This document shows, one piece after another, positions 1 to 7,353 of a stretch of DNA of 36,224 nt. Numbering within the stretch: the stretch's first letter is position 1; each line of letters starts with the position of its first letter. The position numbers and the translations under genes are program-made. Under the pieces are notes generated by a model. That model was given only the letters and a program-made list of their open reading frames with translations. It was not told where the DNA came from and did not search any database. Where the stretch lies: NCBI GenBank assembly GCA_902761605.1, contig CACWLC010000048.1, positions 1 through 36,224 on the forward strand, written 5' to 3'. Origin of the DNA: an uncultured Prevotellaceae bacterium. GTDB lineage: Bacteria > Bacteroidota > Bacteroidia > Bacteroidales > Bacteroidaceae.

Positions 1-1
1 T

Positions 2-79
2 GATCAAGGCTTAATAGAAAAAATACTCGAAGGTGATGATAAGGGTAAATTCAAGAAGATTAGTAAATTCTATGCATAA
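2..79 (+). CDS. 3' end of an unidentified upstream gene (partial)
   Basis: An open frame enters from the left edge and ends at TAA 77-79. It gives about 25 residues, basic and lysine-rich near the end (KGKFKKISKFYA). I do not recognise the family. Its stop lies 25 bases before the preferred start of the M15 peptidase on the same strand, which suggests they are co-transcribed. In Bacteroidales, M15 peptidases of this type often follow VapE/DUF3987, DUF4248 or HU genes, but nothing in this tail decides between them. The frame could also be chance, given how short it is. Confidence 0.4.
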   Translation, partial: DQGLIEKILEGDDKGKFKKISKFYA

Positions 80-104
80 CAAACTCACAAACTCACAAAA
101 TAAG

Positions 105-575
105 ATGAACACAGTAGAAATTAATAAGCAGATGAAACTCTCCCAGCACTTTACGCTGGGAGAGATGACGAAGACAAGTCATAAGACAACGGACGGGAAT
201 ATCCCGAGTCATGTGGCTATCGAGAATCTGAAGAGATTATGTGGCTGGCTGGAGATGCTTCGCAGTGAGTGGAACAAGAGATACGGTGAGGAAAATGATC
301 CTATAATCATCAACTCCGGCTATCGCTCTTGGGAGGTGAATAAGAAGGCTGGAGGTTCTTCGACCTCGAATCATCTCGTAGGTTGTGCGGCTGATATCAG
401 GTGTCTGGGCAAGGAGCAGGCGCTTCGCTATGCTGTTATCCTGCTCGATATCGCTGATGAGTCAAAGGAGGATTTCGATGAGCTTATCATCGAAGTGCGA
501 GGCTCGACGGTATGGGTGCACTTCGCAGTGCGTCCGAAAGGTAATCGCAGAAGAATAGTCTTCGATGTCAAATAA
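105..575 (+). CDS. M15 family peptidase (D-Ala-D-Ala carboxypeptidase-like)
   Basis: Small zinc peptidase of the Peptidase_M15_3 type, expected to cut D-Ala-containing peptide crosslinks or stems of peptidoglycan. The zinc motif is visible as STSNHLVGCAADI (Ser-x-x-His ... Asp), and the second metal/catalytic segment as VWVHFAV near the C-terminus. The N-terminal LSQHFTLGEMTKTS and NIPSHVAIENLKRL segments are typical of the family. No signal peptide is seen. Starts at 33 and 72 overlap the previous frame, so 105 (156 aa) or 132 (MKLSQHF) is preferred. The gene ends 38 bases before a strong hairpin terminator. The same family occurs as an endolysin in phages and in a conserved Bacteroidales block with HU and smalltalk genes; a smalltalk gene lies at the far end of this window. 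Confidence 0.85.
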   Translation: MNTVEINKQMKLSQHFTLGEMTKTSHKTTDGNIPSHVAIENLKRLCGWLEMLRSEWNKRYGEENDPIIINSGYRSWEVNKKAGGSSTSNHLVGCAADIRCLGKEQALRYAVILLDIADESKEDFDELIIEVRGSTVWVHFAVRPKGNRRRIVFDVK

Positions 576-613
576 CATAAGTAAAAATCCGCTGACGGTT
601 ACGTTAAAATAAG

Positions 614-640
614 AAATGGCATGGTCTACATGCCATTTTT
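614..640 (+). terminator. Rho-independent terminator after the M15 gene
   Basis: A perfect 10-bp stem, AAATGGCATG (614-623) with CATGCCATTT (629-638), and a 5-base loop; the T run begins inside the stem and continues to 640. It separates the M15 peptidase from the GH25 promoter that follows directly. Confidence 0.8.
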
Positions 641-653
641 CGTTAAAACCTTG

Positions 654-681
654 TTGGTATCAAGATAATTTTGTAATTTTG
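654..681 (+). promoter_or_regulatory. Bacteroidota-type promoter of the GH25 gene
   Basis: TTG at 654-656, a 17-base spacer and TAATTTTG at 674-681 fit the Bacteroidota sigma-factor consensus. Transcription would start near 688, about 15 bases before the ATG at 703. This rules out the longer reading from 616. Confidence 0.75.
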
Positions 682-702
682 CAGACCAAATTTGGAAAAG
701 TA

Positions 703-1551
703 ATGAAGAAACTCACTATATTCCTGGCCTTTTGCATAGCTCTGATGGCAGCAGGCGACGCATTCGGTCAGCGAGCAAAAAATAATAAGCGCCGCGTCCG
801 GCAGAAAACCCACAAGGTGGTGAAGAACCGGAAAAAGGCGAAGACGAAGAAGAAATCTGCCAAGAAGACAGCGGTACTGAGACCCGCACCGATAATAAAC
901 TACGAGGACAGTGACTATAACCCATATCTGATGTGCGAAGACACCTGCGGTCATGTGCATGGAATAGACCTTAGTCACTATCAGGGTGAGGTGTTCTGGG
1001 AGACTGTCGGAGAGAATACAAAGATGGCCTACGTGTATCTGAAGGCTACTGAGGGCGGTGACCGCATCGATGCCAGGTATGAGAGGAACATCGAACTGGC
1101 TCACCGCTTTGGACTGAAAGTGGGATCGTACCATTTCTTCCGTCCGAGGACGCCACTCGACCTGCAACTGAAGAACTTCACCACACAGTGCAGGCCCGGA
1201 GAACAGGACATCATACCGATGATAGACGTGGAGACGATGGGAGGGCTGCCCGTGGAGCAGTTCCGCGACTCGCTGAAGACATTCCTCTTGATGATAGAAG
1301 AGGCATATCATCAGAAGCCGCTGGTATATACCTTCCGTAACTTCTATAACAGGCACCTCGTGGGACAGTTGGACGACTATCAGCTGATGATAGCGATGTA
1401 TACCGAGGAGGAGCCGGTGCTGGCCGATGAGAGGGATATCACCCTGTGGCAGTATACGGGAAAAGGCAGAATAATAGGTGTGAACGGATATATCGACAAG
1501 TCGAGGTTCCTAGGGAAACACGGGTTGAGGGAAATCCGATTCCGCCACTGA
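703..1551 (+). CDS. Secreted GH25 muramidase with a basic N-terminal stretch
   Basis: Glycoside hydrolase family 25 (lysozyme type), hydrolysing the MurNAc-GlcNAc linkage of peptidoglycan. Start 703 is chosen because it lies just after the promoter and begins a signal peptide (MKKLTIFLAFCIALMAAG, residues 1-22). Residues 24-58 are very Lys/Arg-rich (RAKNNKRRVRQKTHK ... KKSAKKT). The catalytic domain runs from about 85 to 280 with HGIDLSHYQG (Asp89), YLKATEG, SYHFFRP, MIDVE (Asp175, Glu177) and LWQYTGKG. The length, 282 aa, is normal for a secreted GH25 plus linker. The basic segment may bind anionic cell wall or nucleic acid; that is inference. The zinc-ribbon gene follows after 30 bases and is probably co-transcribed. 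Confidence 0.9.
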   Translation: MKKLTIFLAFCIALMAAGDAFGQRAKNNKRRVRQKTHKVVKNRKKAKTKKKSAKKTAVLRPAPIINYEDSDYNPYLMCEDTCGHVHGIDLSHYQGEVFWETVGENTKMAYVYLKATEGGDRIDARYERNIELAHRFGLKVGSYHFFRPRTPLDLQLKNFTTQCRPGEQDIIPMIDVETMGGLPVEQFRDSLKTFLLMIEEAYHQKPLVYTFRNFYNRHLVGQLDDYQLMIAMYTEEEPVLADERDITLWQYTGKGRIIGVNGYIDKSRFLGKHGLREIRFRH

Positions 1552-1581
1552 ATAGTAAATATGTAAATCGTAAATAAGAAG

Positions 1582-2409
1582 ATGATAATAAAGTGTCCAG
1601 AATGCGGTCATCAGATTAGCGATCGCGCAAAAATATGCCCCTCCTGCGGCATCGAGATAGCAGGAAAGATCACACGCTGTCCTGACTGCGGTGAGTTGAT
1701 CTTCAAGTACGAGCCAGAATGTCCTAACTGTCATTGCACCATCAACGCATCGGCAGCTACGAAATCGGTAGAGGATTACGGATTGGCGCCTGAGGTGCCC
1801 GAGATCTCTACTCCTACAGAACCGGAGGAGCCGAAGAAGAGCGGTCATAAGATACTGTGGTCGACACTTGTCATGGCCTTTGTGCTGGCACTGATAATAG
1901 TGTTCTTGGGAATCTATTTCTACCAGAAGTCGCAACAGGAGAACGAGCTGCGCGCCTATGAGAATGCGATGATGAGCAGCGAACCAGCAGTGCTGCAGAA
2001 TTTCCTCGATATGTATATCGACGCCTCGGTGGCTCATCGTGACTCGGTGAAGGCTCATCTGGAGATACTGAAGAAGGTGGACCGCGACTGGGAAAACGCA
2101 GTGAGAAGCAAGTCGAAGGCCGCACTGCAGCTCTTCATAGACCGCAACCCGGACAACATACATATTCCCGAGGCGAAGCTGATAATCGACTCGCTCGACT
2201 TCGACGCTGCAAAGCTGGAGGATTCGATGGAGTCATATCAGAAGTATATGGATACACATCAGCAGGGACAGTATTACGACGAGGCTGCCAATGCCTATGA
2301 CAGGCTGCGTGAAGAGGCAGAGAGAACGCGTCTGCAGGCTGAACAGGACTCAATACAGAATGCTAAGGAGGCAGCAGCCGCTGCAGAAGCGGTAGCACCT
2401 GTTCAATAA
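1582..2409 (+). CDS. Double zinc-ribbon, single-pass membrane protein
   Basis: A 275-aa protein of unknown role. Two N-terminal zinc ribbons are clear: Cys5, Cys8, Cys19, Cys22, and Cys33, Cys36, Cys47, Cys50. A Pro/Glu-rich linker follows, then one membrane helix at about 92-114 (ILWSTLVMAFVLALIIVFLG) and a helical, charged C-terminal region with TPR-like character (about 120-265). Topology is probably ribbons in the cytoplasm and the helical part in the periplasm. Proteins of this form are common in Prevotella and Bacteroides, usually annotated only as zinc-ribbon proteins. It probably shares the GH25 promoter. A role in envelope stress or scaffolding is possible but not shown. Confidence 0.85.
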   Translation: MIIKCPECGHQISDRAKICPSCGIEIAGKITRCPDCGELIFKYEPECPNCHCTINASAATKSVEDYGLAPEVPEISTPTEPEEPKKSGHKILWSTLVMAFVLALIIVFLGIYFYQKSQQENELRAYENAMMSSEPAVLQNFLDMYIDASVAHRDSVKAHLEILKKVDRDWENAVRSKSKAALQLFIDRNPDNIHIPEAKLIIDSLDFDAAKLEDSMESYQKYMDTHQQGQYYDEAANAYDRLREEAERTRLQAEQDSIQNAKEAAAAAEAVAPVQ

Positions 2410-2429
2410 ATAAAAAATATAAAATATAA

Positions 2430-2446
2430 AATAAAAATATTTTATT
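2430..2446. terminator. AT-only inverted repeat between convergent genes (weak terminator candidate)
   Basis: AATAAAA (2430-2436), loop ATA, TTTTATT (2440-2446) form a 7-bp AT-only stem where the zinc-ribbon gene and orf278 converge. It overlaps the orf278 stop codon. The surrounding 2410-2440 is an ATATAAAA-like tandem repeat, so the hairpin may be a by-product of low complexity. Confidence 0.3.
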
Positions 2447-3278
2447 CTTCGATATGCGATAGGGAGTGAGCAAACGAGGCGAAGAAGTTTGTGAGCGTCT
2501 CTGAAGGATAATAACGGAAGTATCGTGCACTACGGCGTATATGCCCAAGCATGGCACTTCCGTTACTCGTATGCACGATGACGTCGCCCTCTTCCTTAGA
2601 GAGATAGAAATAGAAGTCTTTTACACGGGTGTTGGCAAACTCCATCAGTTCATGGGCGATAAGTTCGGTTCGCTTATCGTCTTTCGCTCCGGCAAAGGAT
2701 ATCTCTTCGCGCGAGAATCCCAAGAGCATGATTAGCAGAGATGCCTCAAGACGAGCCACCGGCTGGAGCTTGAGACTCTTAAGCCACCGTTCGAGCAGGG
2801 TGGCATCACAGCCGTTGCCATCGGTACGGAGGAAGGTGCCGAGTTCGACGAGCTGTCGCACGGGCACGCCCTCGTTGAGGATATGTCGTGAGATGCGGAT
2901 AATCATCAGCAGCATCTGGCGGCTCTTGATGTCGGAGTTCTCATCATCGAGCACCGACTGGAGCTTGCGGTTGAGGATGGGGTTGGTGAGATGGTCGGCA
3001 CGAAGAAACTCATCCTCTTCGGCATCGTCGTTACGGGGATTCTTACGGATGCTGTCGATGGTCTTCTCCCATTGCGCCCACTGGGCATCGGTAAGGTGTA
3101 TGAAGAACTGTTCACGGCAGCGCATGAGTCCGTCGTAGACGAAACCTGCCACATCGTGCATTACTGCCAACTGATATAGCTTCTGCCACTTGAATACCGA
3201 CATGGGCTCTATCTGTTCCTTGCTCTCAAAGGCTCCGGAACGGAGAAGACGGAAGAAATTGCGCTGAATGATGTTCAT
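2442..3278 (-). CDS. Nucleotidyltransferase-family (NTP_transf_5-like) protein, apparently without the catalytic core
   Basis: A 278-aa protein, probably cytoplasmic. The N-terminus (FFRLLRSGAF ... WQKLYQLAVMHDVAGFVYDG) resembles the helical start of the Bacteroidales NTP_transf_5 family. The middle and C-terminal parts (ISRHILNEGVPVRQLVELGTF, then LKSLKLQPVARLEASLLIMLL) resemble the helical region after the catalytic core. The GDID-type metal-binding segment expected between them is not visible; an acidic linker (DDAEEDEF) sits there instead. It is the last gene of the lacI-uxaA-nhaC run, 6 bases after the antiporter gene. The family call rests on recalled pattern only, and its role in hexuronate use is unknown. 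Confidence 0.5.
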   Translation of the reverse strand: MNIIQRNFFRLLRSGAFESKEQIEPMSVFKWQKLYQLAVMHDVAGFVYDGLMRCREQFFIHLTDAQWAQWEKTIDSIRKNPRNDDAEEDEFLRADHLTNPILNRKLQSVLDDENSDIKSRQMLLMIIRISRHILNEGVPVRQLVELGTFLRTDGNGCDATLLERWLKSLKLQPVARLEASLLIMLLGFSREEISFAGAKDDKRTELIAHELMEFANTRVKDFYFYLSKEEGDVIVHTSNGSAMLGHIRRSARYFRYYPSETLTNFFASFAHSLSHIEE

Positions 3279-3284
3279 GAGTAA

Positions 3285-4559
3285 TCAGGAATAGCGGCGG
3301 GGGTAGCGCAGAAGGATGGAGAGAAGAGCTGCGATGCCGATGGCCATAGGATAATATAGATAAGGTATAATGTTGACGGGGTTGAGTGATGCCAGTCCTG
3401 CCGCCATCAGCAATTGGGCACCGTAGGGGATGACACCCTGTACGGCACACGAGAAGGTGTCGAGGATAGAGGCGGCCTTCTTGTTGTCGACACCGTATTT
3501 GTCGCCTATCTGTTTGGCTATGCCTCCTACGGTGATGATGGCCACCGTGTTGTTAGCCGTGCATACATCCACCATCGCCACGAGGGCTCCGATGCTGAGT
3601 TCGGCACCACGTTTGCCGTGAATATGCCGGGTCATGCGACGGATGATGAAATCGATGCCGCCCTGTTGTTTTATGAGCTCGAGCATTCCTCCTGCCATCA
3701 TGGTGATGATGATAAGCTCGCCCATGCCGATGATACCGTCGCCTATAGACTTCATCCATCCGAAGATATCGAAAGAGCCAGTAAGCAGACCTATGACTCC
3801 TGTGAGGATGATGCCGAGAGTGAGCACAGCCATAACATTCATTCCGAAGATAGCGGTGATGAGTACTGCGAGGTAGGGGATAACCTTCACCCACTGTACG
3901 TCGGCTATATGCTGCGGGGCACTTATGCCAGAGCCCATGAAGATATAGACGATGAGGATGACTATCGCTGCAGGTACGACGATGAACGAGTTGACGCGGA
4001 ACTTATCCGAGAGGCGGCATCCCTGTGAGGATGTGGCCACGATGGTGGTGTCGGAGATGAAAGAGAGGTTGTCGCCAAAGAGGGAACCGCCAACGACCAC
4101 TGCCGTCATCAGCGCCACGTCGGTACCCGTCTGTTGGGCCACTCCTGCCGCAATAGGTGTGAGGGCCACAATGGTGCCCACACTCGTGCCTATGGATATG
4201 GAGATGAAACAGGCTGCCACGAAAAGACCAGCGAGCAGCATCTGTGGGGGTAGGAGAGAGAGGGTGAGATTGACTGTGGCGTCGATGCTACCCATCATCT
4301 TTGCGGAGTTGGCAAAGGCTCCTGCGAGAACGAAGATCCAGATCATCAGCATCATCTGTCCCGTGGCTGCTCCGCGACTGAAGATATCTATCCTCTCGCG
4401 CAGCGGACGGCCCCCGTGGATGATCACCGCATAGATGCTCGACACCATGAAGGCCACAGTGATAGGCACCTTGTAGAAGTCACCAGCAATGATGCTGGTG
4501 ACTAAATACAATACGATGAACACCCCAAGGGGTGATAATGCTATAAGACCTCTGTTCAT
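3285..4559 (-). CDS. NhaC-family Na+/H+ antiporter-like transporter
   Basis: A polytopic inner-membrane protein (424 aa, roughly 11-12 hydrophobic segments) of the NhaC/ion-transporter superfamily. Family-typical segments include SISIGTSVGTIVALTPIAAGVA, VVGGSLFGDNLSFISDTTIVAT and VDVCTANNTVAIITVGGIA. Its ATG directly abuts the uxaA stop (TAA then ATG, zero spacer), so translation is likely coupled. NhaC proteins exchange Na+ for H+. The tight link to altronate dehydratase suggests it either maintains the sodium gradient needed for uptake or imports the sugar acid itself. No other transporter is present at this locus. Family assignment is firm; substrate is open. Confidence 0.85.
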   Translation of the reverse strand: MNRGLIALSPLGVFIVLYLVTSIIAGDFYKVPITVAFMVSSIYAVIIHGGRPLRERIDIFSRGAATGQMMLMIWIFVLAGAFANSAKMMGSIDATVNLTLSLLPPQMLLAGLFVAACFISISIGTSVGTIVALTPIAAGVAQQTGTDVALMTAVVVGGSLFGDNLSFISDTTIVATSSQGCRLSDKFRVNSFIVVPAAIVILIVYIFMGSGISAPQHIADVQWVKVIPYLAVLITAIFGMNVMAVLTLGIILTGVIGLLTGSFDIFGWMKSIGDGIIGMGELIIITMMAGGMLELIKQQGGIDFIIRRMTRHIHGKRGAELSIGALVAMVDVCTANNTVAIITVGGIAKQIGDKYGVDNKKAASILDTFSCAVQGVIPYGAQLLMAAGLASLNPVNIIPYLYYPMAIGIAALLSILLRYPRRYS

Positions 4560-6056
4560 TTACAGTGTTACACCGTTTTTGAAGATTGATATTTCACGAT
4601 AACCGTTTTCCTCGTTGCGGGCTTTCTCGCCACTGGCAACGGCGAGGACCTTATCGATAAACTCAGGAACAATCTCCTGCATGGTGCGGCCCTCAACGAG
4701 CTGTCCTGCAGAGAAGTCAACCCAGTTAGGCTTGTTCTTTGCAAGTGTAGGATTGGTGGCAATCTTCATCGTAGGAACGAAGGTGCCGAAAGGTGTACCG
4801 CGACCAGTGGTGAAGAGTACGATATGACATCCGCAAGAGGCGAGGGCAGTGGCTGCCACAAGGTCGTTGCCTGGGGCAGAGAGAAGGTTAAGACCCTTAT
4901 TCTCCAAACGGTCGCCATACTCCATAACACCACTTACAGGAGCCTTACCACACTTCTGGGTACATCCCAGAGCCTTATCCTCAAGAGTAGAGATACCTCC
5001 GGCCTTGTTGCCTGGAGATGGGTTCTCGCCTACAGGCTCTCCGTGAGAGAGGAAGTAGTTCTTGAAGTTGTTGATCATTGATACTGTCTGATTGAAGAGC
5101 TCCTCAGTACGGCAACGGTTCATGAGAATCGTCTCGGCACCGAACATCTCAGGTACCTCAGTGAGAACACTTGTACCTCCCTGAGCCACGAGCCAGTCGC
5201 TGAACTCACCAACGAGAGGATTAGCGGTGATGCCGGAGAATCCGTCAGAGCCACCACACTTCAGTCCTACGCGCAGCTGACTTACGGGCACTTCCTCACG
5301 CTTATCCTTCTTGGCGATATCGTAGAGCTCACGCAGAATCTGCATACCTGCCTCTACCTCGTCGCCATCTACACGCTGGGTCACGAGGAGTTTGATGCGG
5401 TCTTTATCGTAGTCACCGAGCATAGCCATGAAGTCTTCGGGCTGGTTGTTTTCACAGCCGAGACTCAGTACAAGCACAGCTCCTGCATTTGGATGCAGAC
5501 AGATGTCGCGGAGCACCTTACGGGTGTTCTCGTGGTCTTCTGAGAGCTGAGAGCATCCGTAGTTATGATGCCAGGCATAGACGCTGTCGATTCCTTCAAG
5601 ACCTGTCTCCTTGCGGAGCTTCTGTGCGAGGCGCTCTGCGATGCCATTGACACAGCCAACGGTAGGTACAATCCAGATCTCGTTACGTACTCCTACATCA
5701 CCGTTCTTACGCTTGTAGGCCTTGAAGGTGCGGTTCTCGTTTGCGATGCTCAGTTCCTTGCCAACAGGCTGATAAGTGTATTCGAGAGTTCCTGAGAGGT
5801 TTGTCTTGAGGTTGTTCTCGTTTACCCAGTCGCCTGCCTTCAGGTCCTGGCGTGCATGACCGATGGGATATCCGTATTTGATGATATCCTCACCTTCCTT
5901 GACGTCCTTGATGAGCACCTTGTGTCCTGCAGGGGTATCCTGATTCAGGGCGATGCTAAGGCCGTCGACTTCGATAATTTCTCCCTTTTTCTTTGGCTGC
6001 AGACATACTACGACGCTATCAGCCGGATTAATCTTTAAATAGGTAGCTTGTTCCAT
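4560..6056 (-). CDS. uxaA: Altronate dehydratase (altronate hydrolase)
   Basis: Dehydrates D-altronate to 2-keto-3-deoxy-D-gluconate (KDG) in galacturonate catabolism. At 498 aa it has the full family length. An N-terminal SAF-type domain (about 1-95, with YGYPIGHARQDLKAGDWV) is followed by the large UxaA domain with VPTVGCVNG, LSLGCENNQPEDF, LKCGGSDGFSGITANPLVG and GRGTPFGTFVPT. It lies 17 bases downstream of the lacI-type gene and abuts the NhaC-like gene. The upstream enzymes UxaC and UxaB are not in the window. Regulation is probably through the LacI-type repressor encoded first in the same transcript. Confidence 0.95.
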   Translation of the reverse strand: MEQATYLKINPADSVVVCLQPKKKGEIIEVDGLSIALNQDTPAGHKVLIKDVKEGEDIIKYGYPIGHARQDLKAGDWVNENNLKTNLSGTLEYTYQPVGKELSIANENRTFKAYKRKNGDVGVRNEIWIVPTVGCVNGIAERLAQKLRKETGLEGIDSVYAWHHNYGCSQLSEDHENTRKVLRDICLHPNAGAVLVLSLGCENNQPEDFMAMLGDYDKDRIKLLVTQRVDGDEVEAGMQILRELYDIAKKDKREEVPVSQLRVGLKCGGSDGFSGITANPLVGEFSDWLVAQGGTSVLTEVPEMFGAETILMNRCRTEELFNQTVSMINNFKNYFLSHGEPVGENPSPGNKAGGISTLEDKALGCTQKCGKAPVSGVMEYGDRLENKGLNLLSAPGNDLVAATALASCGCHIVLFTTGRGTPFGTFVPTMKIATNPTLAKNKPNWVDFSAGQLVEGRTMQEIVPEFIDKVLAVASGEKARNEENGYREISIFKNGVTL

Positions 6057-6073
6057 AATGTATTTGTTTTAGT

Positions 6074-7141
6074 TTATATTGCTGTTCGGCGATAAAAGTC
6101 TACGTTTTCCTTCGTGAGGATCTCGATGGGCATGTAGTTAACGGGATTGACGGCGCGCTTAAGCACTACTGCCTCGAAGAGAGCGTCGACACTTGCATAA
6201 CCCTGCTGATAAGCATGCTGGGCAATGAGGAAGGAGATGCTTCCCTGACGTACACACTCCTTATTCTTTGGCACCATATCATAACCCATGATCTGAATGT
6301 TACGACGATTGCTCTTCTGGAGGAACTCACCCACGATATGCGCCTTGGAGTTGAAGGTGATACAGTGGTGGATACCCGGGTTGGCGGCAAAGAACTTCTC
6401 AAGGATTCCGTCGTAGTCTTTCTTCTCATCGTCGAGAGGAAGGTCTACTTCGATGATCTTGGTATCAGGGAAGTGGTCAACCATATAATGACGGAACCCT
6501 GTCTCACGGTTAGCTTGCTGCTTTGAACCTACCTTACCATCGCGGGTCTGTTTAAAGAGTGCTATCTCTTTCTCCTTGGCCGCTATGAGCATCAGCATCT
6601 TAGCTGCGAAATAACCGCTGGCAAAAGAGTCCTGTCCGAAGAAAGAGAGGGGCTTGAGGTCGGGCATGTAGGAGTCGAGAAGAACGTAGGGGATACCTCT
6701 GTCTGTAAGCTTCTCGGTGAATTTCGCTGTCTGCTCGAGTGTTGTTGGCACGATGATGACACCATCAAACTTCTCTGTGAGGAACTCACGTACCATACGT
6801 GTGAAGGCTGCATTGTTGAAGCGCTCATAGTAGATGAACTTCAGTTTGACGCCAAAATCCCTTCTGAAATCGGTACATGCCTGAGCACCTTCCTCAACCT
6901 CATCCCAGTAAGCTTCCTGCTCGTGCTTGGGAAGTACAATATAAAAGGTGTAACTCTTGTTGTAAGCAAGGGCAGAGGCATAAACGTTGGGTTTGTAGTC
7001 CATCTCCTCAAGAGCCTTGTTGACTTTCTCGAGAGCCGATTTAGACACGTTGGGACGATTGTGAAGCACACGGTCTACGGTTCCAACAGATACGCCGGCA
7101 CGCTCGGCGATATCCTTGATTCTGATATTGTCTTTTGCCAT
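6074..7141 (-). CDS. LacI-family transcriptional regulator of the hexuronate locus
   Basis: A 355-aa repressor-type regulator. The N-terminal HTH (about 6-55) reads IKDIAERAGVSVGTVDRVLH with the hinge helix region YKPNVYASALAYN. The rest is a periplasmic-binding-protein-like effector domain (FDGVIIVPTTLEQTAKF, IPYVLLDSYMPDL, FGQDSFASGYFAAKML). The GTVDRVLH form is common in Bacteroidales LacI proteins. The gene is transcribed away from kdgK and heads the uxaA operon, so it probably controls both arms and itself. The likely inducer is a pathway intermediate such as KDG, or galacturonate; this is inference. Confidence 0.9.
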   Translation of the reverse strand: MAKDNIRIKDIAERAGVSVGTVDRVLHNRPNVSKSALEKVNKALEEMDYKPNVYASALAYNKSYTFYIVLPKHEQEAYWDEVEEGAQACTDFRRDFGVKLKFIYYERFNNAAFTRMVREFLTEKFDGVIIVPTTLEQTAKFTEKLTDRGIPYVLLDSYMPDLKPLSFFGQDSFASGYFAAKMLMLIAAKEKEIALFKQTRDGKVGSKQQANRETGFRHYMVDHFPDTKIIEVDLPLDDEKKDYDGILEKFFAANPGIHHCITFNSKAHIVGEFLQKSNRRNIQIMGYDMVPKNKECVRQGSISFLIAQHAYQQGYASVDALFEAVVLKRAVNPVNYMPIEILTKENVDFYRRTAI

Positions 7142-7170
7142 TTTGGTTTTTTAAAAATCAATATTTTGTG

Positions 7171-7202
7171 CAAAGTTACATGTTTTTTCTTGAACGACCA
7201 AA
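7171..7202 (-). promoter_or_regulatory. Promoter of lacI-uxaA-nhaC-like operon
   Basis: On the minus strand, TTTG (7202-7199), a 20-base spacer and TAACTTTG (7178-7171) match the Bacteroidota consensus. Transcription would begin near 7164, about 23 bases before the lacI start codon. Confidence 0.8.
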
Positions 7203-7221
7203 TAATTACGTTACTTTTCGT

Positions 7222-7239
7222 TTCACCGAAATCGTTTCC
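7222..7239. promoter_or_regulatory. Candidate LacI operator: overlapping inverted repeats
   Basis: Three alternating half sites, TTTC-ACC-GAAA-TCG-TTTC, form two overlapping inverted repeats (7222-7232 and 7229-7239) between the two divergent promoters. The symmetry and position suit a LacI-family dimer, although the spacing is short compared with classic operators. Confidence 0.4.
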
Positions 7240-7269
7240 GTAAATTTTCTGCTTTTTCATCCCATAATG

Positions 7270-7301
7270 TTTGGCGGTATCGAAAAATATTCATACCTTT
7301 G
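7270..7301 (+). promoter_or_regulatory. Promoter of kdgK-eda operon
   Basis: TTTG (7270-7273), a 20-base spacer and TACCTTTG (7294-7301). The predicted start near 7308 leaves a leader of about 45 bases before the kdgK ATG. Confidence 0.8.
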
Positions 7302-7353
7302 CGGTGAAAATAAAAAAATGATAGTAATAAATCTCTAAAACAAAGAATTTAAA

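Noticed and set aside
643-1356. Long minus-strand ORF (237 codons) opposite the GH25 gene
   Set aside because: Shadow of a well-supported GH25 gene; the translation has no recognisable family and is typical of antisense frames in biased codons.
3414-4434. Plus-strand ORFs opposite the NhaC-like gene
   Set aside because: His/Asp/Met-rich translations mirror the hydrophobic codons of the real membrane protein; no start context.
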